Positions 11,644 through 24,100 of a stretch of DNA of 64,000 bases are shown here, piece after piece. The position numbers and the translations under genes were made by a program. Numbering within the stretch: the first letter of the stretch is position 1; every line of letters begins with the position of its first letter. The stretch is from Gonium pectorale (lineage: Eukaryota > Chlorophyta > Chlorophyceae > Chlamydomonadales > Volvocaceae). The notes beneath the pieces were generated by a model that was not told the DNA's origin, made no database searches, and was given only the letters and a program-made list of their open reading frames with translations. The stretch covers positions 2,479,209 through 2,543,208 of the forward strand of contig LSYV01000008.1 in assembly GCA_001584585.1 (NCBI GenBank). The letters are read 5' to 3'.

Positions 11644-14600
11644 CTACGCCTGGCGCTTGGCATCGGGCGTATCCGCCGCCCGCCCCTCGCCGTCCTCGGC
11701 CTTGCGCTTGCCTCGGCCGCCGCGCCCGGGGCTGCGCCCGCCGCGGCCTCCACCACGGCCCCGCCAACCACCGTCGCGGCCCCGTCCGCGGCCCCCGCCC
11801 CGCCCGCCGCCTCCGTTGGGCGCCTGCAGAGGAACGGAACGGCACTGGAGGATTCAGCAGCGTGCACACACGTCAGGCCCTCCGCGAGGCGGCACACATA
11901 CAGTTCACACGCCCACCACAACACTGTCGTTCTGCGGGTCAGGACAGCAATGACCCCCGTGCTAGGCAGCACCTATCCAGCAACGTTACGCGCATCTCCC
12001 GTTTTACCGCACAACATGTCATATTCCCATGGTTCCGTACATCGGCAATGCGTAGCATTTGCATGTTGTTATGTTATGGTTCCATGCCGTAGCCGAACCG
12101 GAGCTTGAGTGCTTTTGATGCCGAGGCAGCCGCCTGTTGCCGTCGCCTCGCCCCGCTCTAGGGCACCAGGCCCATGAGCTGCTACTATACCCATTTCGTT
12201 AAGTGAGCAACTGGCGGAAGGTAAGATCAGCTCCTTGACATCGGCCTATCGTGCCTACGTCGCGGACACCCCTTTTCGTGACACCGTGACACCGTCGGCC
12301 CAGTACGGTAGCGTTGGCTGGTAGCCGCTCCCCGACTCGGGTACCGCGCTCTGGGTATCGGTATCACGGTGTCACGGAAAGCGGTTTCGGTGACGTCGGC
12401 ACAAAAGACTGGTAGCAAGGACCTTCCGCCAATCAGTCGTGTAACGAAAGGGACCTGGTAGCCGCTAATCCGTGCCCAAAGGCAGGACGAGACATTCAGC
12501 AACATGCGCTGCATCCGCACCAAACACACACAAACACATAACGGAAGCCAGCGCCACGCACCCGTTATCCTAAGGACCCACCTCTCGCTCGGCGCCCCCC
12601 GCCGCGTCCTCCTGCTCCAGCTCCGGCTTGGCCTCCGTCGCCTCGCCGCCGGCACTGGCGGCGGCAGCCGCCGCCGCAGCCGCCCGCTGTCGCGCCGGCT
12701 GCCACTGCGTGGGGCCGCCGCCGGCCAGCTGCTGCTGCAGCTGCTCCTCCAGCGGAGTGGCCTCGGGAGGCACCACCTTAATGCCCGACAGGATGAAGCC
12801 GCCCGTGCCCGAGCACGTCATCTCCGGGTGTGTCCGGGCGGGCAGCACCTGCGCGGGGCGGGGGCGGGGCGGCGAACGGAGGAGGTTCAGGTCATGGGCG
12901 GGCGCCGGGGGACGAGGAGGGGGACTGAAGGACAAGGGCGGGTAGTGAGGGAACGCCGCACCGCACGGTGGGCAGCCGGCGTGTGGGAGCGCGGGAAAAG
13001 GTGGAGCGGCGCAGCCTGCGAGGGCTCCCGGCGCTCTTCCCTGGACGTCTCTGGCCTCAACACGCTTCGTACATACCCAGCTGCGAGCCGCACCGACTCG
13101 GTCATTATCTCGGGTGGGAAAGCCAAGCTCATGACCCAGAACCGTCTTGCAAGCCTGCCCCAGGGATAATCCCTTGCGGACCCACATTGCGGACCCACAC
13201 ACCACACAAAACACATAGTCATGCAGGGGCGTGCGGTGGCCCCCCCCACACCCAAAGAGCCCTTGTGGGACATCAACGGGCGGCCCCTGGACGCGCACGC
13301 ACCCCGCCCGCCCCTGCCCTGGTCGTACCTGGTAGGGCCGCAGCCAGCTCTCCTGCACCTGCAGCAGCACCGCGTTGCGGCTGGCCTGCAGGTGCGACAG
13401 CGCCTCCGCCAGCGGCTGCGACCAGGGACAGAAGACCGCGAAGGTGGCAGAGGGCGCCAGCAGCGGCCAGATGGCGGCCAGCAGCGCCGTGGGGTGGCAC
13501 TTGGGGTGGGCCACCAGGCAGCTGTCGAAGCCTGCCGGGGGAGAGGGGCGGGGCGGGGCTCCCGTCAGCGTAGACCAGGAAGTCGGGCGGTTTCCACGTC
13601 AGCTCGCACGTACTGGTGCGATGCACGGTGGGGGAATGCGGAAGGAGCGAGGCAGGAGTACGGTGCCTTACGGCACGGAGTACGGCTGCAGGATCCTGAG
13701 AAAGTTAAGGACGTATGCCTGGGGGAGCTGGGACCCCCGGCTGCCAAGTACAACAACACACAACACTCACGCTGACGTGCCCCGTGTCGCACCGTAGCAC
13801 ATCGTACGCACCGTAACGTACGCAACGCACCGTAAACAGGCCCTCCCGCCCACCCCCTCCGCCGCTCACCCGACTCCAGCGCGGGGTTAAGCACCTCTGG
13901 GCGAGGCCTGAACGACCCATACCCGCCGCCTCCGCCCCCGCCCGCGCCGCCCGCGCCGCCTCCGTCCTTCTGCTGCTTGCCGCGCTGCTGCCGCTGCCCC
14001 TCGCTCGACGGGCCCGGCCCCGCGTCGCCGCCCTCAGCCTCCGCCGCGCCGCGTTGCCCCGCGTGCCCGGCCTTCTCGCCCTCAACCCGCTCCTCGCCGC
14101 CAGCCGCCGCTGACGTGCCCTCCGCCGCGGGCTGCTCCTGGGGCGCTGAGTCAACGTCCATGGCCTGCGGCACCACCACTGCATCCGCCGCCGGCGGCAC
14201 CGCCGGCATCTCAACAGCCGCCCGCGCGGGCGCAGTCGCCGCTGCCGCTGCGTGCTCGACCGCCAAAGCCTGGGCAAGTGACACGACGGGGGCCAAAATC
14301 AATGCACCGGCACTGCACATCGCGGTCGGTGGTTTGGGGAATCCGCCGGCGCTCGACAACACAGCTGAGGACCGAACGCCCGGCCCCAACGCAAATGGCT
14401 TCGCAGCGAGCACTGCGGCACGATCCCTGGCTTATTTTACTCGTCCCACCCTCGCCGTCCGCGCCTTATAAGACGCACCCGGTCCTTGAGCATACTGGAG
14501 GTGAGGGCCGTGAACAGCACGGAGCGATGCCCGGCGTCCAGGTTCATCTGCCGCACCGCATCGAGCGGGGCCTGCGGGGGAGGGGAGGGGTAGAGGGTTG

Positions 14601-17600
14601 GAAGGCGTTCTCAGTAGAGAAGCCCAGGGGCAGGGTAGGGTAGGGGAGGGGAGGGGAGGGGAGAGAGCGAGCAGGCGGCTTGGGAGGGAAAGAGGGCTGA
14701 CGAATGGGCGGCACTTCGGGCATCACGATGCGAGTACATCCAAAGCCTTTGTACACCCGTTCCATCGTCCTCATCGCATCTGTCCTGATCCCCGACCGGA
14801 AATATGTGTAGCTCCCAGTCCCCTTCGGACCCGGCGCCCCCATGACCCCGCGTGGGCCCCGCGTGTGGCTCACCTGCCGCTCGTCCAGCTGCAGTGCGCA
14901 CACCGCCCCCAGGCCACCCAGCCGCTCCACCGCGGCGGCCGTCACCACGCCCATGCAGTGCTCCACCACCAGCACCTGACGGGCGGGAGCAGGGGAGGCG
15001 AAGATGCAAACGTCTGACGAGAGAAGGGGCTGGCATTTGGCGGCATCCGGTGGCCAAGTCACACCATAACCGGGTAGACAAGTGCTCAGGGGTTGGTGTG
15101 TGTGTGTTGTTCCGTACATGTATCGCTGTTCGAGGTACCAGGCGGCGGCGCGCGGCACCCCCAGCTGCGCGCCGACGAGAGGGCCTGGCCCCCGAGACTC
15201 ACTGTCGCAGGTCCTCTAGTGTCACGTCGCCACGGGTGATGGGCAAGGCGCAACACGACTAGACCTGCTATCCGTCGAGTTGCCACCCGAAGAAAGCACC
15301 CGCAACGGGCTGCGAAGGACCCACGCGCCTCGCTGTCACGCACCAGAGAGTCCGCGTGCCTCCCTTCCGCGCATGCCGTACACCAGCCTGGCCCTCCGTG
15401 GATTCCGTGTGCTATGAAATATACCTATCTGCCGCAGCATGGTACCGGCAGTACTGCGCTCAGTTGGTGACATTTCCGGGAAGAGATCCAGCGTGACATT
15501 ACGGTACATGCGGCTGGATTGCTGTCTTTCGGCAACCTATGTGCACATGTGCACGTTGCTAGATTTGCAGCCGGGTTGTTCTGTTCGGGGGCATGGAAGC
15601 GGCAAGTGGCCCCGGGGTGGTGGGCAGTGAGCCGCGAATAACGCCGCCCCTGAAACTCACTTTCGCAGGTCCTCTAGAGTCACGCCGCCACGGTGGAATA
15701 TAAGGCAATGCGCAACTCGACTAGACCTGCTCATCCATCCCGTCCCGGGTGCTCCCTCGCTGGCGTACACCACCATCCAGCCCCAAGGCGCATGGGTGCC
15801 GCATCCGCTCCTCTTGACCAAAAAGCTCCGTGCCCGCCTCGCCCTTCACGGGTCCTACACCCCAGAAATCTCCCTCTTCCTCCGTCCCAATCAACACACA
15901 CACACACATTAGGTATGGTGCCTCCCAGGGTTAACCCTCAATAGCCGCACGGGCTGTTCTGTGCAGACGAGCCCCTCTGTCCCAGGGTTGTTCTGCACGT
16001 GCGGCCAGCCGCAGCCCCAACCGCACCCCCCACCCGTGACGCAAGGGCACCAGGGCGCACAAGCAGCGACCGCGGGGGTTCCAGCGGCCCGCTGGCTGTA
16101 CCCGTGCCCGCCCGCCGCCGTCACGTCCAGCAACGCCACCAAGGCGCCCCGCCTGCCCGCCGGTGCCCCCGACCCGCAGCCCACCCCACCCCGCCCCGAC
16201 CCCTTCCTCACCCGCGCCCCTGCCGCCACGTTGGCCAGCGACAACATGATGGCCAGGCTGTCGTGGCGCAGGTGCCACACGCGTTCGGGCTGCTTGTCGT
16301 AAAATGCCTGCGGAGTGTCGAGAAGTCGGGGAGCGCGTCAGCAGCAGGGCAGCAGCAGGGCAGGATAAGGTCGCACGGGCGCACACAGCCACACAGGCAG
16401 TCGTGGCAGTGGTCTAGCCCATGGGCATACAGCCGAACGGAGTGCTCGGGGAGTATCCCTGCCGGTATCCTGCAGTCCAGCCCGGTTCAAAGCGCACCTC
16501 GCACACGATCCGCGCGGTGGGTTTCCGTACGGTGACGTACGTGAGGTACTTCTTGGCCTTGCGCCGCTTGTACTTGTCCTGAGAGAACTCGGTCTTGGTC
16601 TGCGGCGGCAAGGTAAGGTAAAGGGGTTTTGGGCAGAGGTCAACTCCCACTCGGGGGTGGACGTGCGAAGTGCGGCACAGCATGTCATGTACGCCGCCGC
16701 AGAGCGCTGCGATAAGGGTGCTAGAACGCCGCACCGGTTTTCAAGCGGTTTCCAGTCGAGACGGACATGGTTGCACGGGCATTCATTCGTGGCCATACCC
16801 GTCTCTGGTTACGACGACGCACCGTACCTGGAAAGTGGCACTGTTGCTACACAGTGCATCGATGATCTCCTTGCCCGCCTGCGAGGCCACGAGTCCGGAG
16901 CATGTCGACCGCGGGCGGGGGGGCGGGCAGCTCAGTCAACGAACATCCCTTCAGGAAGAGGGGATCCACACAAAAAGTCATGTCCGGGCGCCCGCCTCAG
17001 CCACAGACATGGATCATTATCCTACTCGACGGCCACGTATGAACCCGCCAAGGGCACCTTGGCCAACACCCCGCCCTGCATGACAGGAGTGAGACAAGCT
17101 GTGCCGCACCTTGCCAGAGGCCTTAAGCTCGCGGATCTCCTCGTGCGTGAGCTTCTGGTTCTCAGTGTTGCGGTCAAAGATGGCGCTGTTGTCTCGTTCC
17201 GTCTCGGTAATGCGCGTTATGCCGTCGTCGGGCGGCCTGCAGGTGCGACACGGGCCCACAGCGTGGTTTCCGGCAGGGTCGTGGGAACACGCCGGGTTTT
17301 GGAGACGCGTGCCACCGGGTCCACCTTTGGCCCTCCGAATCAGAAGCTCCTGCATTTCCCGCACCGAACGTCTGAATGTTCAGGCACTCACAGTAGCACG
17401 CGCTGCAGGCTCTTGCCGTCGGCAGTGACCTCGAAGAGGGACCCGTAGGGCGCGCCAACCAGCGGCGCCGCCGGGACGTTGTACTTTCCGACTCGGATCG
17501 TGCTACAAGACGAAAGGGCGGGTATCGGGTCACGTAGGCGCTTGAGATTAGCGCCGGAGCAAGAGAAAGCAGGCGTACCCGTTTGCCTTGAGCTTCTGCA

Positions 17601-17673
17601 CGAAGGATACCTTCTCGCCATTCACATCTAGCACGAGGTGATCGCCTTCCTGCATCAATCCGTCAGCCGCCAT
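11644..17673 (-). CDS. TRM6: tRNA m1A58 methyltransferase non-catalytic subunit Trm6
   Basis: Twelve minus-strand exons: 17673-17579, 17502-17392, 17236-17110, 16878-16828, 16599-16498, 16307-16212, 14975-14874, 14571-14479, 14269-13870, 13531-13329, 12848-12582, 11823-11644. All phases fit and give 608 residues. Family landmarks occur in order: MQEGDHLVLDVNGE, GAPYGSLFEV, NQKLTHEEIRELK, KTEFSQDKYKRRKAKKYL, RHDSLAIMLSLANV, VLVVEHCMGVV, VAHPKCHPTALL, ESWLRPYQVLPARTHP and GTGGFILSGIKV. Trm6 pairs with the catalytic subunit Trm61 in the nucleus to methylate A58 of tRNAs; it lacks a working SAM site and contributes tRNA binding. Exon 9 (14269-13870) encodes a disordered insert ending in a glycine run. 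The last exon adds an RGG/GRG-rich, Lys-rich tail ending in DTPDAKRQA that known Trm6 proteins do not carry. If that exon is skipped, the protein would end at the TAG at 12572-12570 instead. Confidence 0.95.
12190..12452. mobile_element. MITE-like foldback element in the last TRM6 intron
   Basis: The two halves are imperfect inverted repeats of each other. The ends read CCCATTTCGTTA and, on the other strand, CCCTTTCGTTA. Both arms then contain TGGCGGAAGGT, and further in CCGTGACACCGTGA faces a near-identical copy. Arms of about 110 bp surround a short unpaired centre. No reading frame is present, so it would be non-autonomous. No clear target-site duplication was found. Confidence 0.6.
15190..15269 (+). 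repeat. Intronic direct repeat, copy 1
   Basis: About 80 bp containing ACTCACTGTCGCAGGTCCTC, a GTCACGTCGCCACGG block and CGACTAGACCTGCT. A similar copy lies about 455 bp downstream in the same TRM6 intron (16211-14976). Confidence 0.7.
15648..15731 (+). repeat. Intronic direct repeat, copy 2
   Basis: Same order of blocks as copy 1: ACTCACTTTCGCAGGTCCTC, GTCACGCCGCCACGG and CGACTAGACCTGCT, with small differences between blocks. No coding capacity between the copies. Confidence 0.7.
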
Positions 17674-18107
17674 GCTGTTTCCGGCGGTTGCGTCGCCGGC
17701 AACCTGAAGGTTAGGCAGGCACCACGATTCCTTCACGAGCCTTTTGCTAACACGTAAATCTGATGAATAAAATGAGCAAAGGCAGGAATAGGACACTGTT
17801 GGTGAAAGTGCCCGGGTTGCCGTGCACCGATTTCGCCTTCATGACCTTCTTCAGGCAGCCCAATCCACACTTGTCAGTACAACAGTTTGCCGTCTGTGCT
17901 TATGCAATTAGCCTTGCACAATTTATTTCTGACCTCCAGGTGAACCGGCGTGTTGTTGGCCCGGCCCGGCTTCATCCACACACCGTCAATCCCCTACTTC
18001 ACAGTCACAGCGATTACGGGTCCCCGATCGCCCGCTGGGCTCGGCTGGGTCTTGGTTGACGGCCGCTACCGCCGGGGGCGGCCCCAGGCAGGGGCCGGCT
18101 GGTCAGC
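17674..18107. promoter_or_regulatory. Divergent promoter region of TRM6 and the RBBP6-like gene
   Basis: A 434-bp spacer between two start codons on opposite strands. It must hold both promoters and 5' UTRs. No TATA box or named element was identified with confidence. Confidence 0.6.
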
Positions 18108-21100
18108 ATGACCAGCACAATTCGCTTCAAGTTCCGTGCGGAGCTCAGCTACAGCAACCTGCCTTTCGATGGGCACTACATCACGGTCGGAGAGCTCAAG
18201 CGGCTCATCGCCGAAAAAAAGGGCCTGGGCATCGATGCAGCCAACGAGCTGCAGCTCACGGATGCGACTTCAAAGCGGGACTATGACAACGACAGCGAGC
18301 AGGTGATGAAGAACTCGGCAGTCATCGTCAAGCGCGTTGCAGCCGCGGCCCGGCCCAAGACCATCATCAGCAGTTCAACGACGGCTGCGGTGGCACCTGT
18401 GCCATCAGCAGCCGCGCCCTCACTGGCGCCTTCTGCGATAAGTGCAGATCTTGGCGCGGTGCAACCCCTCGATGACGAGTTTGGAGAGGACCCGCTGGTT
18501 AAGTCGGCAGCGGCTCAGCAGGATGAGCAGCAGATGATGGCGTTCCTGGCACAGGCCGCGAAGGGCGTCTCGCTGGAGAGCCAGCTCGCGCTGCAGGCAG
18601 CTGCTGGACGTGGCGGGCGTGGGCGCGGCCGGGGCTTTGGCCCAGGTGGCCGCGGCGGGCGAGGCGGCATGATGAACCGCGAGTGCATGCGCTGCGGTCA
18701 GCTGGGACACTTTGTGAACGAGTGCCCCACGCAGGGCGACCCCGCTTACGACAAGCGCCTGAAGGTGCCCTCGGGCATCCCTGCTTCCAAGATCCAACGG
18801 AATGCTGACGGCAGCCTGTACCTACCAGACGGGGAGCTGGGGGAGCTGGCCGCAAATACCCAGGCCTTTAACAAGCTAGCCGCGATGATGGGGCGTGGGC
18901 CAACGCCCCCCGCAGCCGTGCCAGGGCCGGCGGACTCGTCGGCCCTTGGCTTGGCCGCTGCCGCTGGTCCGTCGGGGGCGGCACCAGCATCAGGTTCGGG
19001 GCCGGCTTGGCAGCAGCCTGGGCGGGCGGCGGCGGATGCGGCGGCCCGGAATGCAGCGGCCGCGGCGGAGCAGCAAGACCTTGAACGGCAGCAGCAATTG
19101 CTTGAGCAGCAGCAACAGCAGCTCGCCCTGCAACAGCAGTTAATACAGAAGCAATTGCTGCAACAGCAGCTAATGCAACAGCAGCAATTACAACAGGAGC
19201 AGACCGCTATAGCGGCGGACGTGGGCGTTGCCGCAGGAGCCGGTGCTGCAGGCGCCATGACTTCTTTTGGCAGCCTTATCCCTGCCACCGCCTTGGACAT
19301 CGACCAGAAGCCCCCGGTCTCGGCACCCTCTGTCTCTGCGCCCGACTCCACGGCGGTCACAGCTTCAGCCGCTGAGCAGAAGCCGGCTGTCGAGTTGCCA
19401 GATATCAAACCGGCCCAGCCGCAACTGTTTGATGACGACTTTGACCACGGCGCGCAGCCGGCCGCACAACAGCAGCCTGTGAAGCTCAACCTGGGCATGG
19501 TTATTGACGAACCGGCCAGGCGCTCCACCTCGCCCGCACCCTCCCGCCTCACCGGTTCACGGGCCGTGGGCGGGGTGATGGAGGGCGGCACCGCCGCGGC
19601 CGCGATGCGCGCCTCTGCGCCGCCACCCGCCGCGACGACCTCCGGTCGCGGCGGCGGCGCTGACCGGGCGGTGGACCGAGACGCGGAGCTGGAGCGGGAT
19701 GGTGTGCCTGCGTCCATTCGCAGCCAGGGCTGCAGCGAGCGGGAGCTGATGATGGCGCTGCCCTTCCTGCGCGACCTGCTGCCGGGGGACATGGCGATGG
19801 CGGACGTCTTCAGGTGCGGGTTGCTCGCGAGGTCACGGCATCACGCGTCTGTAACCTGCGGAAGCAGCATGTGTTACCGGTAGCTAGGGGTCTCTCGGGC
19901 GCTTCCGGAGTCCAGCGGTATAGTTTGACACATGCGCCAGGCCCTCTGCGGGGGCTGCGCGCCGCTGGTGCAGGGCAAGCTGCCCACGCACTAGGCAGAG
20001 TTTGTAGGTTTGCCACCATCTGCTGCGCCAACCAATGTTTACATGCTTTCTTTGCCCACCTTTGCACCTCTCTCCACTCCAGGGCGTTCGGTGGAGGGCG
20101 GCCGCTGTCCCGGCGGCAGTTCCTGGACATGCAGTCGCTGGCTATCAAGCAGGCCGCCGAGCGCTCGGGCCGCCGTGCCGCCGCCGCCGCCGCCCGGCGC
20201 GGCGACGACCCGCACGAGCGGCATCACGGCCGGGGGCACCACGAGAAGCTCAGTGGCCGCGACAGGGATCGCTACGAGCACGGGCGGCGCAGCCGCTCCC
20301 GCGATCGTCGCTCCAAGCGCTCGCGCTCCGGCTCCCGCTCTCGGTCACGGACGCGGTCGCGATCCCGCTCGGCCTCCAAGCGGCGGCGCGGGCGGGACGA
20401 TTATGACGGTCGTGGACGCGACCGGATGCGCGAGCGTGAGAAGGAGCGGGATCGTGACCGCGGACAGGAGCACGTTCGGGAGCGGGAGAAGGAGCGCGAG
20501 CGGGAGCGGGGCCGTGAGAAGGAGCGCGAGCGGGACCGGGAGCGGGAGCGCGACGGGAGGGACAAGGAGCGTGAGCGCCAGCGGGCCAAGGATGCCACTG
20601 AAGGGTCGCCGTCGGTGCCGCCGCGACGGGGCGAGGCGCGGAAGCAGGGCGAGGAGGCGCGTGGCGTGGCAAAGGTGAGCGAGTGCATGAGGGCTATCGG
20701 CTGGGCCCAGGGTGGATTCGGTTGCAGGAGGGGCTGGACAGAGGGTTGGCTTGTGGCAGGGCGGAAGGGAGTCACAAGCTCACGAAAGCCTCCACTCCTG
20801 CGGTACATGCGCTGGAAAGACATACTATGGGAGTTGCGTGCCCCGTGTGGACGTGCGGGCTGCATATGCTGTTAAGTGCTGCAGCGTTGTTGCCTTCCTG
20901 TGATTATTGGTCTTGTCGTGCGGTGTGTTGGCTATCCGGGTTCAAGCGGTGAAAGTGATGTGCCTATGCTCCTTCCGATGCACTGACTCTTCCGCAGGTC
21001 ACGACATCAAAGGATGCAGCGCCTAACAGCGCAGATGCTGCTGAGCCGCCCACCGCCGTCAGTTCGGGTAGCGAGCCGCCGCCTGCCGCACGGGGCGGAG

Positions 21101-24100
21101 CTGCGCCCGAGGAGGCCAGCCGCGGAGCGCGGGAGCTGCCCGAGGGTGGTGGCGGCGACGTTGAGCAAGGGAGAGCTGAGCCGAGTGGCCGGTCGCGATC
21201 GGCGTCTCCAATCAGGTGCTGCTTTCCTCCGCGCGGGGCCACGCCTTCCCGCATTGCATTGCATGCCGCACTGCCCGTATGCCACCATCGTGGAATCCGC
21301 CTCGTTGTCCGTGTGCCGCGCGTCTCTGTGTCAGCGTGCGCTTGCCAGCCTGTGATTGCCGTGTCATGTCATGCGCAGCGTGAACCCATCTACCGACTTG
21401 TCGTATCGCATGTACACGCTGCAATTGTACACTTTTTCCAAGTTGCACTGCCTGTTATCAGCACGGCAGTCGCGCACGCCACGCGGAGCACGCGCCCTGC
21501 ATTGCATGCCTGGGTACCACCATGCTCGCTCCATGCTGCAAGGTCCTGCACGGGCAGGCGCCGGCGACGGCGCCGGCGCTTCCCATTGATGAGATGGATG
21601 TGACAGTTGAGCCCGCCGTGCCTGTCCCTGAGAGTGGCTCGACACGCGACCTATGGCATGGGCTGCCTGGACATCTCAGCCGTCGTGGCAGGCCGGCTGC
21701 TGGCTGAAGTTGGCGTCGATGGAAGAGCTGCGCCACCGCCTTGTACCCTGTGCTGAGAAGCGGGGTAGGGATGGCCGAGGTCTGAGGCGGAGTTGCTGCT
21801 GCACTAAGTTGCGAGTGGGTAGCCAGGTTAAGGCCTGAGCCTTGGCGGTTGATGCTGGTGCGCTGATGCAGTAGGGGAACCAGCGCGTGGGTCGTGAGGC
21901 GCACGCTAGCCGTGCGAGGCGACCTGTGAGTTGCTTCAGGCCGGACGTCGCCCCATTGCTATGCCTTACGCCCAGGCCTTGGTTATGCAACTCTTCTGCA
22001 ATAATGTTGCAACGTATGCGGCCCTGAATGCCGGAACTGGAACCGAACAATGACACTGCACTGCGATTTACCAAGCGCTGTAACCCTGACGCCATGACGC
22101 ATACGCGTTCGTTCGCCGCCTGTGGGCTGGCAAGCCTGGCATCGTGTGACCGGGGGCTGACCGCACCCGACTGACCCGGCATACGCTGATAGACCCGCGT
22201 AACCGTGTAACGTCCGCACCACGCGAGTGCCTGTGCTAAGATGACCTAGCGGGGTTCGGCCTCACGGCACGGCGCGCGGTTGGCTGTCACTCTAGTCCGC
22301 CAAGCCCAGCACCTCCATGAGTTGCGGTCGTACTGGGTTGGCTGGGTCCGCGTCCCCGATGCGCCGAGTGCACACTCCCGGTTCTCCGTAGCGAGCCGCA
22401 CCTTGCTGCGTTGCAGTGGGTATGGCTACTGTTCCTGCGGGCCTGATAATGTAGATGAAGCGTTGCGTTGCGGGTGGTTAACCTCGTCCGCACGGGTCTG
22501 GAGTCCGACACCGGCCGCGTGGGTTATTGTGTGGAACTTTGAGGTTGGGTGCGCTACGTGTGGAGCTTTGAGGTTGGGTGCGCTACGTGCAGTGTCACAA
22601 GACGAGATCCAATCTTTTGGGGCCTGTGCACAAGGGTGGTAGCGTTCGCAGAGGGCTCTTCAAACCTGGGAACATCAACCGTTCAGACTGTACCATATTT
22701 TGCGCGCGGGAGTGCGCGGTGCAAGTCGTTTGGGTGCAGTTGATGTTTTATCGGGTGCAGGTGTGGGTCACACTGCGGGTCATGTGCTTGTGGTGTAGGT
22801 TTCCGTACGGCAGCTTGCTGCCATCCTGCAACTGTGGTGGAAGAGGCCACGCCCGCCGCCGCATCCGCCCAAACATGCATGGGCCGCGCATGACAAGTGT
22901 ACCAACCGCGGTGATGCACCACCCACGGCGCCCAACGCAGCGTCCGGGCCCCTCCTGAGCCTGCCATCGACAGCACACAGGCACCTGACTCGTGGCCGCC
23001 AACTGTTCTCTTCCACATCTAATGATCGTACTGTGAAGCGACTCCTCTCGGGCCCTTCGTGTGCTCCCCGCGTGTGCTGTCCGCAGGCGCGCCGAGGCGG
23101 GCGGCGAGGACGGTGGCGCCAGCAGCGGCAGCAGCGCAGACGAGGCTGAGGCGGCGGCGAAGAAGCGCCAAAAGCCGCAGCAGCCACAGACGTCTGGCCG
23201 CGGTGACCGCCACTCTCCCGCCTCCCAGTCGCCCCAGTCCAGCGCGGGCGCCGATGCTGGCGCCGTCAGCACCGGCGCCGGCGCCGCTGCCGGCTCCACG
23301 TTCGAGGGGCCTGCGGTGGGCGATGACGGCGGCGGCAGGGAAGGCCGGTCTCACCGGTCCAAGCACAAGAAGCACAAGAAGGAGAAGCACAAGGATCGTG
23401 ACAAGGAAAAGAAGCGCAGCAAGAAGCACAAGGACAAGAGCCGCGAGAAGGACAAGGAGAAAGAAAAGGAAAAGGACCAGGAGCGGCCCAAGAGCGCTGC
23501 GCCCGCCGGCGCAGGCGCGCCGGAGGGAGGGCAGCAGCCCCGGGTGGCGCAGCAGGCGCCACAGGACAAGGCAGCGGGCTACGGCGGCTATGGGGAGGAG
23601 GACTACGAGGAGGACTACGGCGACGGGTGAGTGGCGGGCCCAGCTATGGTGGGTGGCACAGGGCACCTTTTCTGACAGTGTGTTACACGCTTGCGGGGAC
23701 TACTCAGTGCTATCGGGCATTGCAACTTGTCAATGGATGCGTGCAGCGGCCGCCGTTATTACATGCCAATGCCGGTATGCCGCCGTTGCGTCCCGACAGA
23801 CCGCTTGAGGACTACGACTACGAGGATGCGGAACCCCAGCCCCAGCGTAACCCGCGCTCGGGGCCCAGCGGAGGCGGCGGCGGCGGTGGCGCTCCTCCAG
23901 CTGGGGGCGTGCGGAGATTCGAAAGCCTGGACGGCGAGCGGCCAGGACCGGCGCTGCAGCGGCGCGCGCGCAGCCGCAGCCGCAGCCCCGTGCGGGCGCC
24001 GCCGCCCCGCAGCGGCGCCGGCGGGCCGGCGGGCGACCGCTACGTCGGGGACCGCTACAGCGGACGGGACGAGGAGCGCCGTCGGGACGGCGGCGGCGAA

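Noticed and set aside
11176..12108. Plus-strand 310-residue frame
   Set aside because: It is a Pro/Ala-rich shadow of the TRM6 RGG exon and the MITE-containing intron; the minus-strand reading gives a coherent RGG tail with correct splice phase.
12570..12848. TRM6 ending at TAG 12570 without further splicing
   Set aside because: Possible, but GTGGGT at 12581 and the in-phase RGG exon followed by UGUAA make the spliced form more likely. Kept as an alternative.
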